From assembly GCA_900548675.1 (NCBI GenBank), contig URLJ01000005.1, forward strand, positions 1 to 64,000: a stretch of DNA of 64,000 nucleotides, in the 5' to 3' direction. The notes under the pieces were generated by a model. It made no database searches. It saw nothing but the letters and a program-made list of their open reading frames with translations, and was not told the origin of the DNA. Origin of the DNA: an uncultured Mollicutes bacterium. GTDB lineage: Bacteria; Bacillota_I; Bacilli_A; ML615J-28; CAG-313. This document shows, piece by piece, positions 1-8,698 of this stretch. How positions within the stretch are numbered: position 1 is the stretch's first letter; every line of letters begins with the position of its first letter. The position numbers were made by a program, and so were the translations under genes.

Positions 1-18
1 ATATGTTAAAAAACAAAA

Positions 19-252
19 CTATATTATCAATTATATTTAGCATACCTAGCAAACAAAAATATATTATTTTATTAAGATTGACGACTATAGTAGCAATTAT
101 ATTTAGCATACCTAGCAAACATACATCATCAGTGAATGTTAAAGTTAAAACTATAGTAGCAATTATATTTAGCATACCTAGCAAACGACAAAATTTTAAT
201 AGGGGGTAGGTAACAACTATAGTAGCAATTATATTTAGCATACCTAGCAAAC
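19..252 (-). CRISPR. Short type II-A CRISPR array, 4 repeats and 3 spacers
   Basis: Four 36-nt direct repeats lie at 19-54, 85-120, 151-186 and 217-252, with three spacers of exactly 30 nt between them. Read on the minus strand, as the cas genes are, the repeat starts GTTTGCTAGGTATGCTAAAT. The three repeats nearest csn2 are identical. The one at 19-54 has two substitutions in its 3' half in that orientation, as expected of an old leader-distal end. The first 21 nt of the repeat pair with the anti-repeat of the tracrRNA at 6338, which fixes the orientation. Only 18 nt of sequence precede the degenerate repeat, so more repeats beyond the window edge cannot be excluded. Confidence 0.97.
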
Positions 253-291
253 CTCAAATCCTATATTTGCGGTTTGCTAGTCCCATATGCT
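237..291 (-). other. Anti-repeat-like inverted copy of the repeat end in the leader
   Basis: On the plus strand 272-280 reads GTTTGCTAG and 286-291 reads TATGCT, an inverted and slightly expanded copy of the first part of the CRISPR repeat. In a minus-strand transcript it would pair with the first repeat: 9 bp (244-252 with 272-280), a 1x5 internal loop, then 6 bp (237-242 with 286-291), closing a 19-nt loop. It sits in the 38 nt between the csn2 stop and the first repeat, where the leader should be. It could be a recognition dyad for integration, a structure masking the first repeat, or a relic anti-repeat. No T-run follows, so it is not a simple terminator. Confidence 0.6.
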
Positions 292-932
292 TACATTTTA
301 CTCCAATCACTATCGATAACTAAATAGTTATCTTTAGGTTTAGAATCATCATAATAGAAATCTACTATATTTATTTGATTTATTGCTAGTTCTTTAGTTA
401 ATTTATTAATTTCATCAGCGGTTAACAATCTTGTCAACCCAAAGCTTACTACTATATTGTAATTATTTAATTCTAAATTTGTTTTTATATATGTTACTAT
501 AAATTCTAGGTAATTTTCTTTTTTTAATTCTTGAATGCTTATTTGATACATTTGAAATATTTTTATTAATTCAAAAGAATCTTCATATTCTATTGGAAAC
601 ATCGATTCAACAGATACTATCTCAAGCAATTCAAGAATATCTTGCTCTATTTTTCTAATTTTTTCTTGCACCTTTTCGCTAACTCTATGTGATAATTTTT
701 TATAAAGTAGTGTTAGTGTTTTTTTATCATTTATTTCTATATTTAAAGGGTCAAAAATAATTAATGCTTTACTATCAATACTCACAGGTGTATCATCTAT
801 GCTTAATATTATGTTGTCATATAAATTTATAACAAAATCTCTATAATTAGTTTTGTCAACAAAACACATGTTTGTTATTTCTTCATTAACAATAATTAGT
901 TCATTTATCGGTTTTATAAATATTTTAATCAT
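291..932 (-). CDS. csn2: Csn2 family CRISPR adaptation protein
   Basis: 213 residues, the last gene of the cas operon and adjacent to the array. Csn2 is a ring-forming, DNA-end-binding protein needed for spacer acquisition in type II-A systems. The assignment rests mostly on position (cas9-cas1-cas2-x-array), length and overall character: acidic, with a long charged middle helix region around residues 85-115 and a beta-rich N-terminus. Sequence motifs are weak, as is usual for this family. The start codon overlaps the cas2 stop by one base (TAATG), implying translational coupling. Only 38 nt separate its stop from the first repeat, so the array may be co-transcribed with the cas genes. Confidence 0.85.
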   Translation of the reverse strand: MIKIFIKPINELIIVNEEITNMCFVDKTNYRDFVINLYDNIILSIDDTPVSIDSKALIIFDPLNIEINDKKTLTLLYKKLSHRVSEKVQEKIRKIEQDILELLEIVSVESMFPIEYEDSFELIKIFQMYQISIQELKKENYLEFIVTYIKTNLELNNYNIVVSFGLTRLLTADEINKLTKELAINQINIVDFYYDDSKPKDNYLVIDSDWSKM

Positions 933-1252
933 TATAAAATTATCACTCTTTCATCGCTGTCTACAACATCAGTTGAATTCTCTCCGACAATTATATTTAG
1001 CTGTGAAAATTGTTTTTCAGTAACATTCAAGATCATAATACTACCCTTATTAGGTGAAATCATTTTTACTTTCTTTATTGTCGAATTCATAAGTTGATGA
1101 TCAATGGACATTTTTATGTACACAGATTCTTGAAGCATATAAAAACCCAGTTTTTTTATTCCTCTTACGAACTTTCTATATGATTTTCTGTCTTTATCTG
1201 TTAATGTCGGTAAATCAAAAAATAACACGGAACGCATATATCTATAACTCAT
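932..1252 (-). CDS. cas2: CRISPR-associated endonuclease Cas2
   Basis: 106 residues with the Cas2 ferredoxin-like start: MSYRYMRSVLFFDLPTLT carries the conserved aspartate (FFDLP) after the first beta strand. The segment after it, rich in Arg and Lys (DKDRKSYRKFVRGIKKLGF), is typical of type II Cas2. Cas2 bridges two Cas1 dimers in the spacer-integration complex. The gene starts 11 bases inside the 3' end of cas1 and abuts csn2, so the adaptation genes form one coupled unit. Confidence 0.96.
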   Translation of the reverse strand: MSYRYMRSVLFFDLPTLTDKDRKSYRKFVRGIKKLGFYMLQESVYIKMSIDHQLMNSTIKKVKMISPNKGSIMILNVTEKQFSQLNIIVGENSTDVVDSDERVIIL

Positions 1253-2138
1253 ACTCTATAAATTTTATATCTTGATGTTTTTGATTTTTAATAGCATTTA
1301 GAATGTCCACTATATATAAGTGTATAGCATTATCAAGGAACATTTTTTGGCTATTATACATAACTTCATAGTTTAACATTTTCACAAATTCTGTTTTAAA
1401 ACTGTCGACATTCACCTTATTTGTTATCACAAAATAATCAACGAGTGGCCTTATTGGTTCCATTAAATCACATGTTAAATTGTACGGATTAGATTCTCCA
1501 ATATGATGTATTCCTAATTCAGTCAAATATCCCAACATTTTAATTTCTCTATTAATTGTTGATAAAACTATTGAATACCCATAATTTAAAAACATATTTA
1601 TGTTATTATTTTGCGAACGATTAAAATCCGTACCAAATAAAGCATTAAAATACACTTTAGCACTGTGCCCTTCTCTATTTGTTCGATCATCTTCCTCTAC
1701 TTCATTGGCATAATTCATCAGCATACTATACTCATTTTCTTTTTTCATTAATAAAAGATTTTTAGCTTGATTAATGATTTTCATTTTAACAATTTCTTGC
1801 CAGCACTTCTGTGCTTTACCCACGAAGTTTATTTGTTCTTTTATTTTCCTATATGAATAAAAATTATTTTGATATGATACTAATTCACATTCCGGGTTGT
1901 ATTTTTCATCACAAAATATAACTTTTATTTTCTTTTTTGATAGCATCGTTATCAAACTCGTGGTAATAACTACTTGAGTGGATTGTATTACTATTGTTTT
2001 TATCTCATCAAGTAGTATTTTTTTTTCCTCCATGCCTTTTCTACATATCAAATAATTTAATGAGTATTCTAATTTACATCTTTGCGTAATAATGACATTT
2101 CTATATGCCACGAGGAACCTCGAATATTTCTTGTTCAA
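1242..2138 (-). CDS. cas1: CRISPR-associated endonuclease Cas1, type II
   Basis: 298 residues, normal for type II Cas1. Cas1 is the metal-dependent integrase that inserts spacers at the leader-repeat junction. The C-terminal helical domain is recognisable in NREGHSAKVYFNALFG (catalytic Glu region), IGESNPYNLTCDLMEPIRPL (conserved His just before it, then Asp and Glu) and the aromatic-rich N-terminal beta domain. The start lies 38 bases inside the cas9 3' end in another frame, an unusually long overlap that couples adaptation to effector translation. No truncation is seen. Confidence 0.97.
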   Translation of the reverse strand: MNKKYSRFLVAYRNVIITQRCKLEYSLNYLICRKGMEEKKILLDEIKTIVIQSTQVVITTSLITMLSKKKIKVIFCDEKYNPECELVSYQNNFYSYRKIKEQINFVGKAQKCWQEIVKMKIINQAKNLLLMKKENEYSMLMNYANEVEEDDRTNREGHSAKVYFNALFGTDFNRSQNNNINMFLNYGYSIVLSTINREIKMLGYLTELGIHHIGESNPYNLTCDLMEPIRPLVDYFVITNKVNVDSFKTEFVKMLNYEVMYNSQKMFLDNAIHLYIVDILNAIKNQKHQDIKFIEYEL

Positions 2139-5100
2139 AATATCCAGTAATAGATTCAGCCATTAATTTCATTCCACTAGAAAGTTTTTTATTCAAATAA
2201 AAAGTTCCATAATTTTTAGCTAAATTTATTGTTGATAAGTCAGCTGTACCTCGCTCATTGGTTTTAAGAAGTATCAAAATTTCCGATATCATTTTAACCA
2301 AATCTTCTGTCTTGTAACTTGAATAATCACTAATTTCATTCAATTTTGCGGTTAGGCTTATAATAGGCGCATATGCATATATATCTTTCGAATATACTTT
2401 TTTAATTTCTTCAATCAAGGAAACGCAATCGTCCACAGTAATAACTATTTCCTTTGTTTTTTGGCCATTCTTTAGTTTTTTTGATGGAGACACAATAATC
2501 GTATTATCTATAGAAACTATTTCTACCTTTTTCTTTAATAAATCATTGTATTTATCAATTGATCTAATTATTCTAATTGCATCTTTTGAAAAGAACCTAT
2601 CATATGCATTTTTTACTAAATACTGTGTCCCTGTTTTCCCAGTTATGTAAAACTTTAATTTATTATTTTTAACAATCACATTTACAGGAATATTATCGTT
2701 AATTATTTTAAATTCTTTATATTTTTTAGTTAAAATGCTCTTTAAGTACTGACCAATTTTATTTTCAAAAGCAGTTGGAATAGCTTCTAAGATATACTCT
2801 GCTTTGCCTTTTTTATCAATGGCTTCTACAATTGCATATCTGCAATATTTGTATGATGTAATGCCACCATACTTATCTATATTCATCTTATCATCACTAG
2901 ACTTAATCATTACTGTACCTTTTGGTGCAGGTAGAATAGATACTTTGCTAAACATTTCACTTGACGTGTATGTTCTTAACGTCTCATGTATATCAAAAAC
3001 ATGATACAAGTATTTTTCAATTTTTGAAATATTTTCTTTTAAATCCCATACTAATTTTCCACTTAAGTCATAAATCTTGCGGCATTTTAAAATTTTAAGT
3101 GGGTTTAATGTTTTTGCTTCGTCCTGAATTTTATAAACATCGTTTATACCTAAAATGCGATTTTTTTCATAATAAGTATTAATCGCCCTACCTATTACTA
3201 CATTTAAATATGCATCATGAGCATGATGGAAATTATTAGCTGTTCTAGATTTTAGCATGTCATATTCATTTCTAAAATCTGATATGTTTTCAGCTTTAGA
3301 AAAAATAATGTCACTATTTTTAACATTTTTGTATTTTTTTAAGAGTTGTATAACACCTTTCACTGACTGATTCGTAGAAACAAGTTGTCTATTAACAAAT
3401 CCATCAAGAACTGTAGCATCGACATTTACTTCAGTCAATCGACGATATTTTTCTTTTGTTATTAACTTCTTTTCAAGAAGCATTTTATAAAAAGCTTTAT
3501 TTCGGGCAGTTATTAAACCAGTTTGATATAAGAATTTATTGCCTTTTACACTTTGATTTTTTACATTATCAACCAACACACGATTACTAATTGAATCATC
3601 CTTTATTAAAGACTGTGGATAAATATGATCTATATCATATTTTTCACCTTTTATAACATCTTCAATATCTATATTATTTAATGTATACATACATTTGCCA
3701 AGTTGTGTAAAATATAAATATAATGCATCTATAGAAAGTTTATTTTTATTTTCTTCTAGTTGTTTTTTTAAATATTTTAGTTCTATATTTTCTTTAAGCA
3801 ACTGATTTTGAATTGAATTACAACTTTTATATAATTCGTTTAGATTTTTATATCTCGAGTTAGTTTCCTTTTTTGCTGCTTTATTAGTTCTAGCACACTC
3901 GATATAATACTTATTAATTTTACGACCAAAAATTCTTTCAATTTCTTCTATTAAACGATATGTCTGTATTAAAGATCTTTTCATTATAGGAGAAACATAA
4001 AGATTTTCATCGATGAAAGTTCTAAAGTCAACTTCTACGTTATTTATTTTCTTATTGTATTCATCTATTGCATCAATAAAAGGATAGTCTTTACTATATA
4101 ATATTTCTTGTAAATTAAGATTAGTATCCCTCATTATTTCAATAATTGTTGGTGATACTTCACCGGTAATGTGATTCACGCACACTAATTCATCTAATAA
4201 TTTTTTGCATAATGAACTATATCCCTTATAATTAAGACCTTTTAAAGCCTTTGTTTGCTCTTTAGATAAATGATATAATTCATCAAATCTTTTTTCTAAT
4301 ATTTTTTTATCCTCAAATAAAGTAATATCCTTTATTATAGCTTCTATTGTCCCATCTTCTTTTTTAGTATTAAACTCATCTTTAAATATTGATTTTAATG
4401 TAATCCATGATGACATATTGCAGTTTATCTCGGCTATATCATTGCATTCAACACCAAAATTCGTGTATATAAATTCAGATATTTTTTTCTTTGTAGGGTT
4501 CTGATACACTAAAAAGAAATCATTAAATATCTTTTCTTTTGCATTTTTGTCTATTAATGATCCACCTATGCGTAATTTATTTAGATATTGTAAACAATTA
4601 TATTCACTAAATAATAAGGACATTTTTGGCAAACAGTAATCAGTTGGTCCTTGAAGATAAGTACATTTATTTTGCATTCTTTTAATAAAATTTGTTGCTG
4701 AAGCATCGATATTTATTACTTCGTTGAAATTCCATGGTCTTATTGGGTCTGGTTTTCTTTCTAGCCAACTAAATTGATTATTATTGGCATTCGAAAGAGG
4801 TCCTACATAATATGGAATATGGTATTCAAATATCGATACTATTCTTTCTATTCTTGTTAAACCATTTTCTTTTTCTAATAAAAAAGGATGGTATTTGGCT
4901 TGTTTATTCAAAATAATTCGTAATTCATATAAATTAAGTTGCATTGGTATAGTAGTATTTTGGCCACTATTTTGTTTTGGCAAAAAATCGCCATTATCAA
5001 TTTTTTCAATAATTCTATTAACACTCTCTTGAGCTTCTACATCCTTTATTTCTGCTAATAGTTTTTTTATATATTCTTCAAATTTTTCCTTAGAACAATG

Positions 5101-6270
5101 ACCAAATCTCTTTATTTCACCATTAGAAGAAACACCACCTACATACTTAGAATAATTTGCTTTTTTTTCATCATTATATTCTTTGAAACATTCCTTGTAT
5201 TTTGCAAGAGGTAGATATGTTTTTATTACTCGTTTCAATTCTTTCAAATCCTTTTGGTGCTTATCGTATGTATTAACCATAGCATTACTAATTGATTCAT
5301 TGCATTTCTTAGTTTCATCATTTACACCTAATAAATCTAAAAGGTAATAATAGTCCGTAATTAATTTGATGTTATCAACATAATCAAATATTCTTGATAA
5401 CTCCCTAATCGTTTTTTTGTTCTCTGTTATTTTTTCTTGTATCTCTTCGTCATCCAATTTGATTTCAGAAGTTTGATAGTTCTCTTCTTTTACAAACGCA
5501 AAGTTTTTTGGATTAGTTTTACCATAAATAAGCAACTTAATTAAGAGTTCATTCGCAAGTGTCTTCTTCTCCACACCCATTAGTTCTCTTAACTGGTTTT
5601 CACGGTCAGATTTTGAGCCCTTAGTTAGCATTATATTTTGTAATGTATTATAAAAATTATGTTTTTCAATATCAATGATTTGAAAATATTCTTCATCGTC
5701 TTCATATTGATTAGCATATTCTTTCAATTCATCGTTGAAGTTTTCAAATATTTCTCTTACTATTTCTGAGTCAGAAGGATTAAATGTTTCTCCTTCATTC
5801 AAAAAATGACCACGATATTTAATAATGTGATGAATAGCTAAATATAATTCTCTAATATCAGCTCTTTCTTCTTTTTCAAGTAATGCTTTTCTTAAATGGT
5901 AAATTGTTGGATATTTTTCAAAGTAATCTTTATCAGTATAATTATCATCAAAAAAGGTATATTTATTTTGTAATCTTTTATCTTCTATTTTATAAAATGA
6001 ATCATTCAATCTTTGAAAAAAGTTTTCATCTTGCTTTTCAATTTCATTTTTAAATTCTTCTTGTAACCACTCAATTCTTTGTCTTCTTCTTCTAAGTCTT
6101 CTTCTTGAGGAACGGTTTGTTCTTCTCTCGGCTGCAGTTTGCGCTTCATCAAACATCCTAACACCCCAAAATCTAAAACCATTCTTCTTTACTATTTCCC
6201 CATTTTCATCTACTAGAGCCCATCCTATTGAGTTAGTCCCTATATCCAATCCTAAATTCAATTCTTTCAT
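2101..6270 (-). CDS. cas9: CRISPR-associated endonuclease Cas9, type II-A
   Basis: 1389 residues, in the range of the large II-A Cas9 proteins. RuvC-I is at the N-terminus (LGLDIGTNSIGWALVDENGE, catalytic Asp9), followed by the arginine-rich bridge helix (RRTNRSSRRRLRRRRQRIEW, residues about 50-69). RuvC-II (YYIECARTNKAAKKE, Glu near 790), HNH (YDIDHIYPQSLIKDDSISNR, His near 882) and RuvC-III (HHAHDAYLNVV, near 1013-1020) all keep their catalytic residues. A long C-terminal part forms the PAM-interacting region; the PAM cannot be read from sequence. A GGAGG site lies 6 nt before the ATG. The gene diverges from the tracrRNA. It appears intact. Confidence 0.98.
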   Translation of the reverse strand: MKELNLGLDIGTNSIGWALVDENGEIVKKNGFRFWGVRMFDEAQTAAERRTNRSSRRRLRRRRQRIEWLQEEFKNEIEKQDENFFQRLNDSFYKIEDKRLQNKYTFFDDNYTDKDYFEKYPTIYHLRKALLEKEERADIRELYLAIHHIIKYRGHFLNEGETFNPSDSEIVREIFENFNDELKEYANQYEDDEEYFQIIDIEKHNFYNTLQNIMLTKGSKSDRENQLRELMGVEKKTLANELLIKLLIYGKTNPKNFAFVKEENYQTSEIKLDDEEIQEKITENKKTIRELSRIFDYVDNIKLITDYYYLLDLLGVNDETKKCNESISNAMVNTYDKHQKDLKELKRVIKTYLPLAKYKECFKEYNDEKKANYSKYVGGVSSNGEIKRFGHCSKEKFEEYIKKLLAEIKDVEAQESVNRIIEKIDNGDFLPKQNSGQNTTIPMQLNLYELRIILNKQAKYHPFLLEKENGLTRIERIVSIFEYHIPYYVGPLSNANNNQFSWLERKPDPIRPWNFNEVINIDASATNFIKRMQNKCTYLQGPTDYCLPKMSLLFSEYNCLQYLNKLRIGGSLIDKNAKEKIFNDFFLVYQNPTKKKISEFIYTNFGVECNDIAEINCNMSSWITLKSIFKDEFNTKKEDGTIEAIIKDITLFEDKKILEKRFDELYHLSKEQTKALKGLNYKGYSSLCKKLLDELVCVNHITGEVSPTIIEIMRDTNLNLQEILYSKDYPFIDAIDEYNKKINNVEVDFRTFIDENLYVSPIMKRSLIQTYRLIEEIERIFGRKINKYYIECARTNKAAKKETNSRYKNLNELYKSCNSIQNQLLKENIELKYLKKQLEENKNKLSIDALYLYFTQLGKCMYTLNNIDIEDVIKGEKYDIDHIYPQSLIKDDSISNRVLVDNVKNQSVKGNKFLYQTGLITARNKAFYKMLLEKKLITKEKYRRLTEVNVDATVLDGFVNRQLVSTNQSVKGVIQLLKKYKNVKNSDIIFSKAENISDFRNEYDMLKSRTANNFHHAHDAYLNVVIGRAINTYYEKNRILGINDVYKIQDEAKTLNPLKILKCRKIYDLSGKLVWDLKENISKIEKYLYHVFDIHETLRTYTSSEMFSKVSILPAPKGTVMIKSSDDKMNIDKYGGITSYKYCRYAIVEAIDKKGKAEYILEAIPTAFENKIGQYLKSILTKKYKEFKIINDNIPVNVIVKNNKLKFYITGKTGTQYLVKNAYDRFFSKDAIRIIRSIDKYNDLLKKKVEIVSIDNTIIVSPSKKLKNGQKTKEIVITVDDCVSLIEEIKKVYSKDIYAYAPIISLTAKLNEISDYSSYKTEDLVKMISEILILLKTNERGTADLSTINLAKNYGTFYLNKKLSSGMKLMAESITGYFEQEIFEVPRGI

Positions 6271-6302
6271 AGATTCCTCCTTTATCTTTTAAAGTCATTT
6301 TC

Positions 6303-6331
6303 TTGACATATCTTTCTTCATTTGATATACT
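6303..6331 (+). promoter_or_regulatory. tracrRNA promoter
   Basis: A textbook vegetative promoter: TTGACA at 6303-6308, a 17-nt spacer, and TATACT at 6326-6331. It faces away from cas9. Transcription would start near 6338, right at the first base of the anti-repeat. Confidence 0.88.
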
Positions 6332-6337
6332 ATTAGT

Positions 6338-6411
6338 GTATTTAGCATACCGAGTGCAAATAAGCATTATGTGCGATACTACATGGAGGCTGGTGTCAGC
6401 CTATTTTTTTT
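6338..6411 (+). ncRNA. tracrRNA
   Basis: The segment 6339-6350 is perfectly complementary to repeat bases 10-21 (12 bp upper stem). After a bulge (5 nt in tracrRNA, 3 nt in the repeat), 6356-6361 pairs with the first six repeat bases, including one G-U pair. A small nexus-type hairpin follows around 6364-6384. A 6-bp terminator hairpin with a GTGT loop spans 6387-6402 and runs into eight T residues. Predicted length is about 74 nt. Its 3' end overlaps the C-terminal codons of the ImmA-like gene on the other strand. Confidence 0.93.
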
Positions 6412-6920
6412 AGTCTTTTTTTGATTTTTACCTTTCTAGTTAATACACATTCGAGACTAACATGGAACTGTTTTTGTAAAAACTCTTCATCAAAATCAAT
6501 AAACTCCGAAGGTATAAGAATTTGTGCAGCAAATTCATTTGCCTGCCAATCGATATTTTCATATGATTTACATTCATCTACTTCAACAAAATCGAAGTCT
6601 AATATCATTGCTTGAATAAAATGAAATAATTCATGACATAATGTAAAAGCTGATCTATATATGCCTTCTTCGTACTCATTAATAACTGATTCTTTTATAT
6701 ATATAAAATTTTCTTTTGGGTTATATATCGCAATAGTTGATTTATCGAGCATTTCATCATCGTCATTAATTATTTGATAAGATAAATATCCCTTTTCAAA
6801 TAAATCATCAATTACTTCTAAGACAGGAAAATAACTGTCTTTTTTTATTTCATAATACGCTCTAAATGTTTCAGCAATTTTTTCAATATCACGTACGCTT
6901 AAAGGATTAGTTTTTATCAT
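6396..6920 (-). CDS. ImmA/IrrE-family metallopeptidase (zincin)
   Basis: 174 residues. The zinc-binding HExxH motif is clear in LCHELFHFIQA (about residues 90-100), followed by a downstream acidic stretch and NEFAAQILIP, the typical ImmA/IrrE signature with its third ligand. Such proteases cleave or inactivate the XRE repressor encoded next to them, releasing phage, ICE or stress genes. The start overlaps the XRE gene by 14 bases, so the two form an operon. The C-terminus is lysine-rich (KIKKRLKKIG) because those codons are read from the antisense of the tracrRNA terminator and its T-tract. Whether it serves the CRISPR locus or a lost element is not known. Confidence 0.9.
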   Translation of the reverse strand: MIKTNPLSVRDIEKIAETFRAYYEIKKDSYFPVLEVIDDLFEKGYLSYQIINDDDEMLDKSTIAIYNPKENFIYIKESVINEYEEGIYRSAFTLCHELFHFIQAMILDFDFVEVDECKSYENIDWQANEFAAQILIPSEFIDFDEEFLQKQFHVSLECVLTRKVKIKKRLKKIG

Positions 6921-7266
6921 TTTCTAGCACTTCCCTTAATTTTTCTATTAGGTCTTTATCTGCGTTTTTTATTTTTCTTGCAAATAACAGTGTTATTTCT
7001 TTTTGGCTTTCGTTCATTTTTGAAAGTTCTAATGAAACTTTTTCATTAGTTTCTTGTATTACTTCTAACAATTCGCTTTTTTCATTTTCAGTTAAATTAT
7101 ATATATCTGAAATTTTTTCTGCATAATTAAGAGGTATGTTTTTTCGCCCTACTTCCATGGCAGATAAAAAAGCAGCACTGATATCCATTTTTTTTGCCAT
7201 ATCTCTAAGTGAGTCATTTTCTTTTTTTCTTATTGTTCTAATATACTGTCCAAATTTACTTAACAT
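6907..7266 (-). CDS. XRE-family transcriptional regulator, partner of the ImmA-like protease
   Basis: 119 residues. An N-terminal Cro/C1-type helix-turn-helix covers about residues 5-60 (FGQYIRTIRKKENDSLRDMA, then ISAAFLSAMEVGRKNIP for the recognition helix), with a charged helical C-terminus likely used for dimerisation or protease recognition. It is the first gene of the two-gene operon with the zincin. A strong promoter lies just upstream. It may repress its own promoter. It could also act on the tracrRNA or cas9 promoters about 0.6-1 kb away, but no operator pair was recognised there. Confidence 0.88.
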   Translation of the reverse strand: MLSKFGQYIRTIRKKENDSLRDMAKKMDISAAFLSAMEVGRKNIPLNYAEKISDIYNLTENEKSELLEVIQETNEKVSLELSKMNESQKEITLLFARKIKNADKDLIEKLREVLENDKN

Positions 7267-7282
7267 TTAAATCACCATTTTA

Positions 7283-7311
7283 ATTTTACACTATATTAAA
7301 TTTATTGTCAA
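7283..7311 (-). promoter_or_regulatory. Promoter of the XRE/ImmA operon
   Basis: On the minus strand TTGACA (7311-7306), a 17-nt spacer and TAAAAT (7288-7283) stand 17 nt before the XRE start codon. The short leader carries a GGTGAT ribosome binding site. Confidence 0.75.
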
Positions 7312-7375
7312 CTATTTTGGTTTACACTTCGCTATATTTTGACAAATATCAACATTTATAACCATTCCCATAAAT

Positions 7376-7414
7376 AAAAAAGTTTTGTAATAAGCATTTT
7401 ATTACAAAACTTTT
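7376..7414 (-). terminator. Rho-independent terminator after the GNAT gene
   Basis: A perfect 14-bp stem (7378-7391 with 7401-7414) and 9-nt loop, followed on the minus strand by a short T-run. It ends the GNAT transcription unit. Confidence 0.85.
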
Positions 7415-7435
7415 ATTTAATATATAAACTATTTT

Positions 7436-8185
7436 TTACAATTCTTTCAACAACTTTTCAAAAGCATTTGCATTTAGAATTGTATTTGAGACAAAGTTTC
7501 CTTTATAAAAATTGGCCCAATTATTAATTACGCAAGGGGCATTTTTAGCTTTTTCTAAAGAATCAATTTTTACAAAATTTAACTTGATGTTATTATTTTC
7601 AGCAAATTCTGTTAATTCTTTTATTTCGTATACTACATATGGACATTCATTTGTGTAATAGATAGTAAAGTCATTGCTATCTATTTTCATAAGTTTCGCG
7701 GTAGAAGAAAACTTTGGAGTTTCGTTATTATCAAATGATAATGCCAAAAGTTCATAATCACATATACTATCTACTACTTTAAAACCAAAGTGTTCAAAGA
7801 ATTTCTTTTCACCCAAAAATGGTTTTTTCTTTTTCGAGCTTAAAGTACAAATACCACTCATTCCTTTTTTCTTGGCATCTTCTATCGCATATTCTAACAA
7901 TTCTTTGGCGATACCTTGTCCCTTAAATGATCCTGCTACCCATAAACAATATATATATAAATAGTTTGCACCATTTACTGGAACCCACGCTGATGATAAG
8001 GGTTCATATTCGATAAAAGTTTTCCCTCTAGCATTTAGCTTTCTGAAAACATGTCCATTAGATAATTTGTCTTTTAACCATTCTTTTTTTGCTTCCACCC
8101 CTGTTTGGTGCTTTTTATCACCGATAGCACAACAGATATGTTCATTATCGATATTCTCTAATGTTAAATTAATATATTCATTCAT
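7436..8185 (-). CDS. GNAT acetyltransferase with C-terminal YoaP-like domain
   Basis: 249 residues from the start chosen here. The ATG at 8185 has a GGAG site 10 nt upstream; an upstream in-frame ATG at 8221 would add 12 residues but lacks a site. The N-terminal half is a GNAT fold with the acetyl-CoA-binding signature VAGSFKGQGIAKELLEYAIE (about residues 83-102) and a later HFGFKVVD strand. The C-terminal third (from FTIYYTNECPYV to the end) resembles the YoaP-like domain found fused to GNAT proteins; it contains a Cys-Pro that recalls thioredoxin-like folds. Substrate unknown. It is a single-gene unit with its own terminator. Confidence 0.8.
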   Translation of the reverse strand: MNEYINLTLENIDNEHICCAIGDKKHQTGVEAKKEWLKDKLSNGHVFRKLNARGKTFIEYEPLSSAWVPVNGANYLYIYCLWVAGSFKGQGIAKELLEYAIEDAKKKGMSGICTLSSKKKKPFLGEKKFFEHFGFKVVDSICDYELLALSFDNNETPKFSSTAKLMKIDSNDFTIYYTNECPYVVYEIKELTEFAENNNIKLNFVKIDSLEKAKNAPCVINNWANFYKGNFVSNTILNANAFEKLLKEL

Positions 8186-8530
8186 TTTAATAAATCTCCA
8201 CTTATATTTCTCAAGATACAAGTTAATTATATCATTTTATGATGCTTTTCGTTAGTTTTATGATTATGTTTTAGAAAAATAGTTATTTTTAATTTATCAT
8301 ATTTTAAATTATATTCCTTTTAAAAAAACTTCTTTAGTCATTTTACATAATTAATAAGTTATATAATTGGTATAACCTAACTTTAAATATGTTTATCTTG
8401 TGTTAAATCCTTTAAATTTGATTTCTTAGATTTTCTTATAATCAGAACAATTAATAATTATTTCGTTTATCTACCTTCCTTACTTTCAATTGCTAATTAT
8501 TTAGTTAATACTTTCGTTAATATTACTTTT

Positions 8531-8560
8531 TAAAAAAAGCGGTGGCAATAGTGTCACCGC
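8531..8560 (-). terminator. Terminator after the HNH/small-ORF unit
   Basis: GCGGTG (8539-8544) pairs with CACCGC (8555-8560), and a T-run follows on the minus strand. The interval 8186-8530 before it is AT-rich with no supported gene or RNA. Confidence 0.75.
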
Positions 8561-8577
8561 GAATAATGATTATAAAT

Positions 8578-8682
8578 TTACTTTTCTCCCTTACCTTTAT
8601 TATTATTGGTTTCTGCAAACATGCATTGATTTTCAACAAATTTTTTTATAAATTTTCCTTTGGTTACACTATAGGCTATCAT
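8578..8682 (-). CDS. Small protein, 34 residues, downstream of the HNH gene
   Basis: A short open reading frame preceded by an excellent GGAGG site 6 nt before its ATG. It lies 16 nt after the HNH stop codon and before the terminator at 8531. The product starts MIAYSVTKGKFIKKFVENQC and ends KGKGEK, basic with an amphipathic N-terminal half. No family is recognised. Position and ribosome binding site argue that it is translated. It might be a small partner or immunity peptide of the HNH protein, but that is only inferred from adjacency. Confidence 0.5.
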   Translation of the reverse strand: MIAYSVTKGKFIKKFVENQCMFAETNNNKGKGEK

Positions 8683-8698
8683 AGGTTACCTCCGATTG

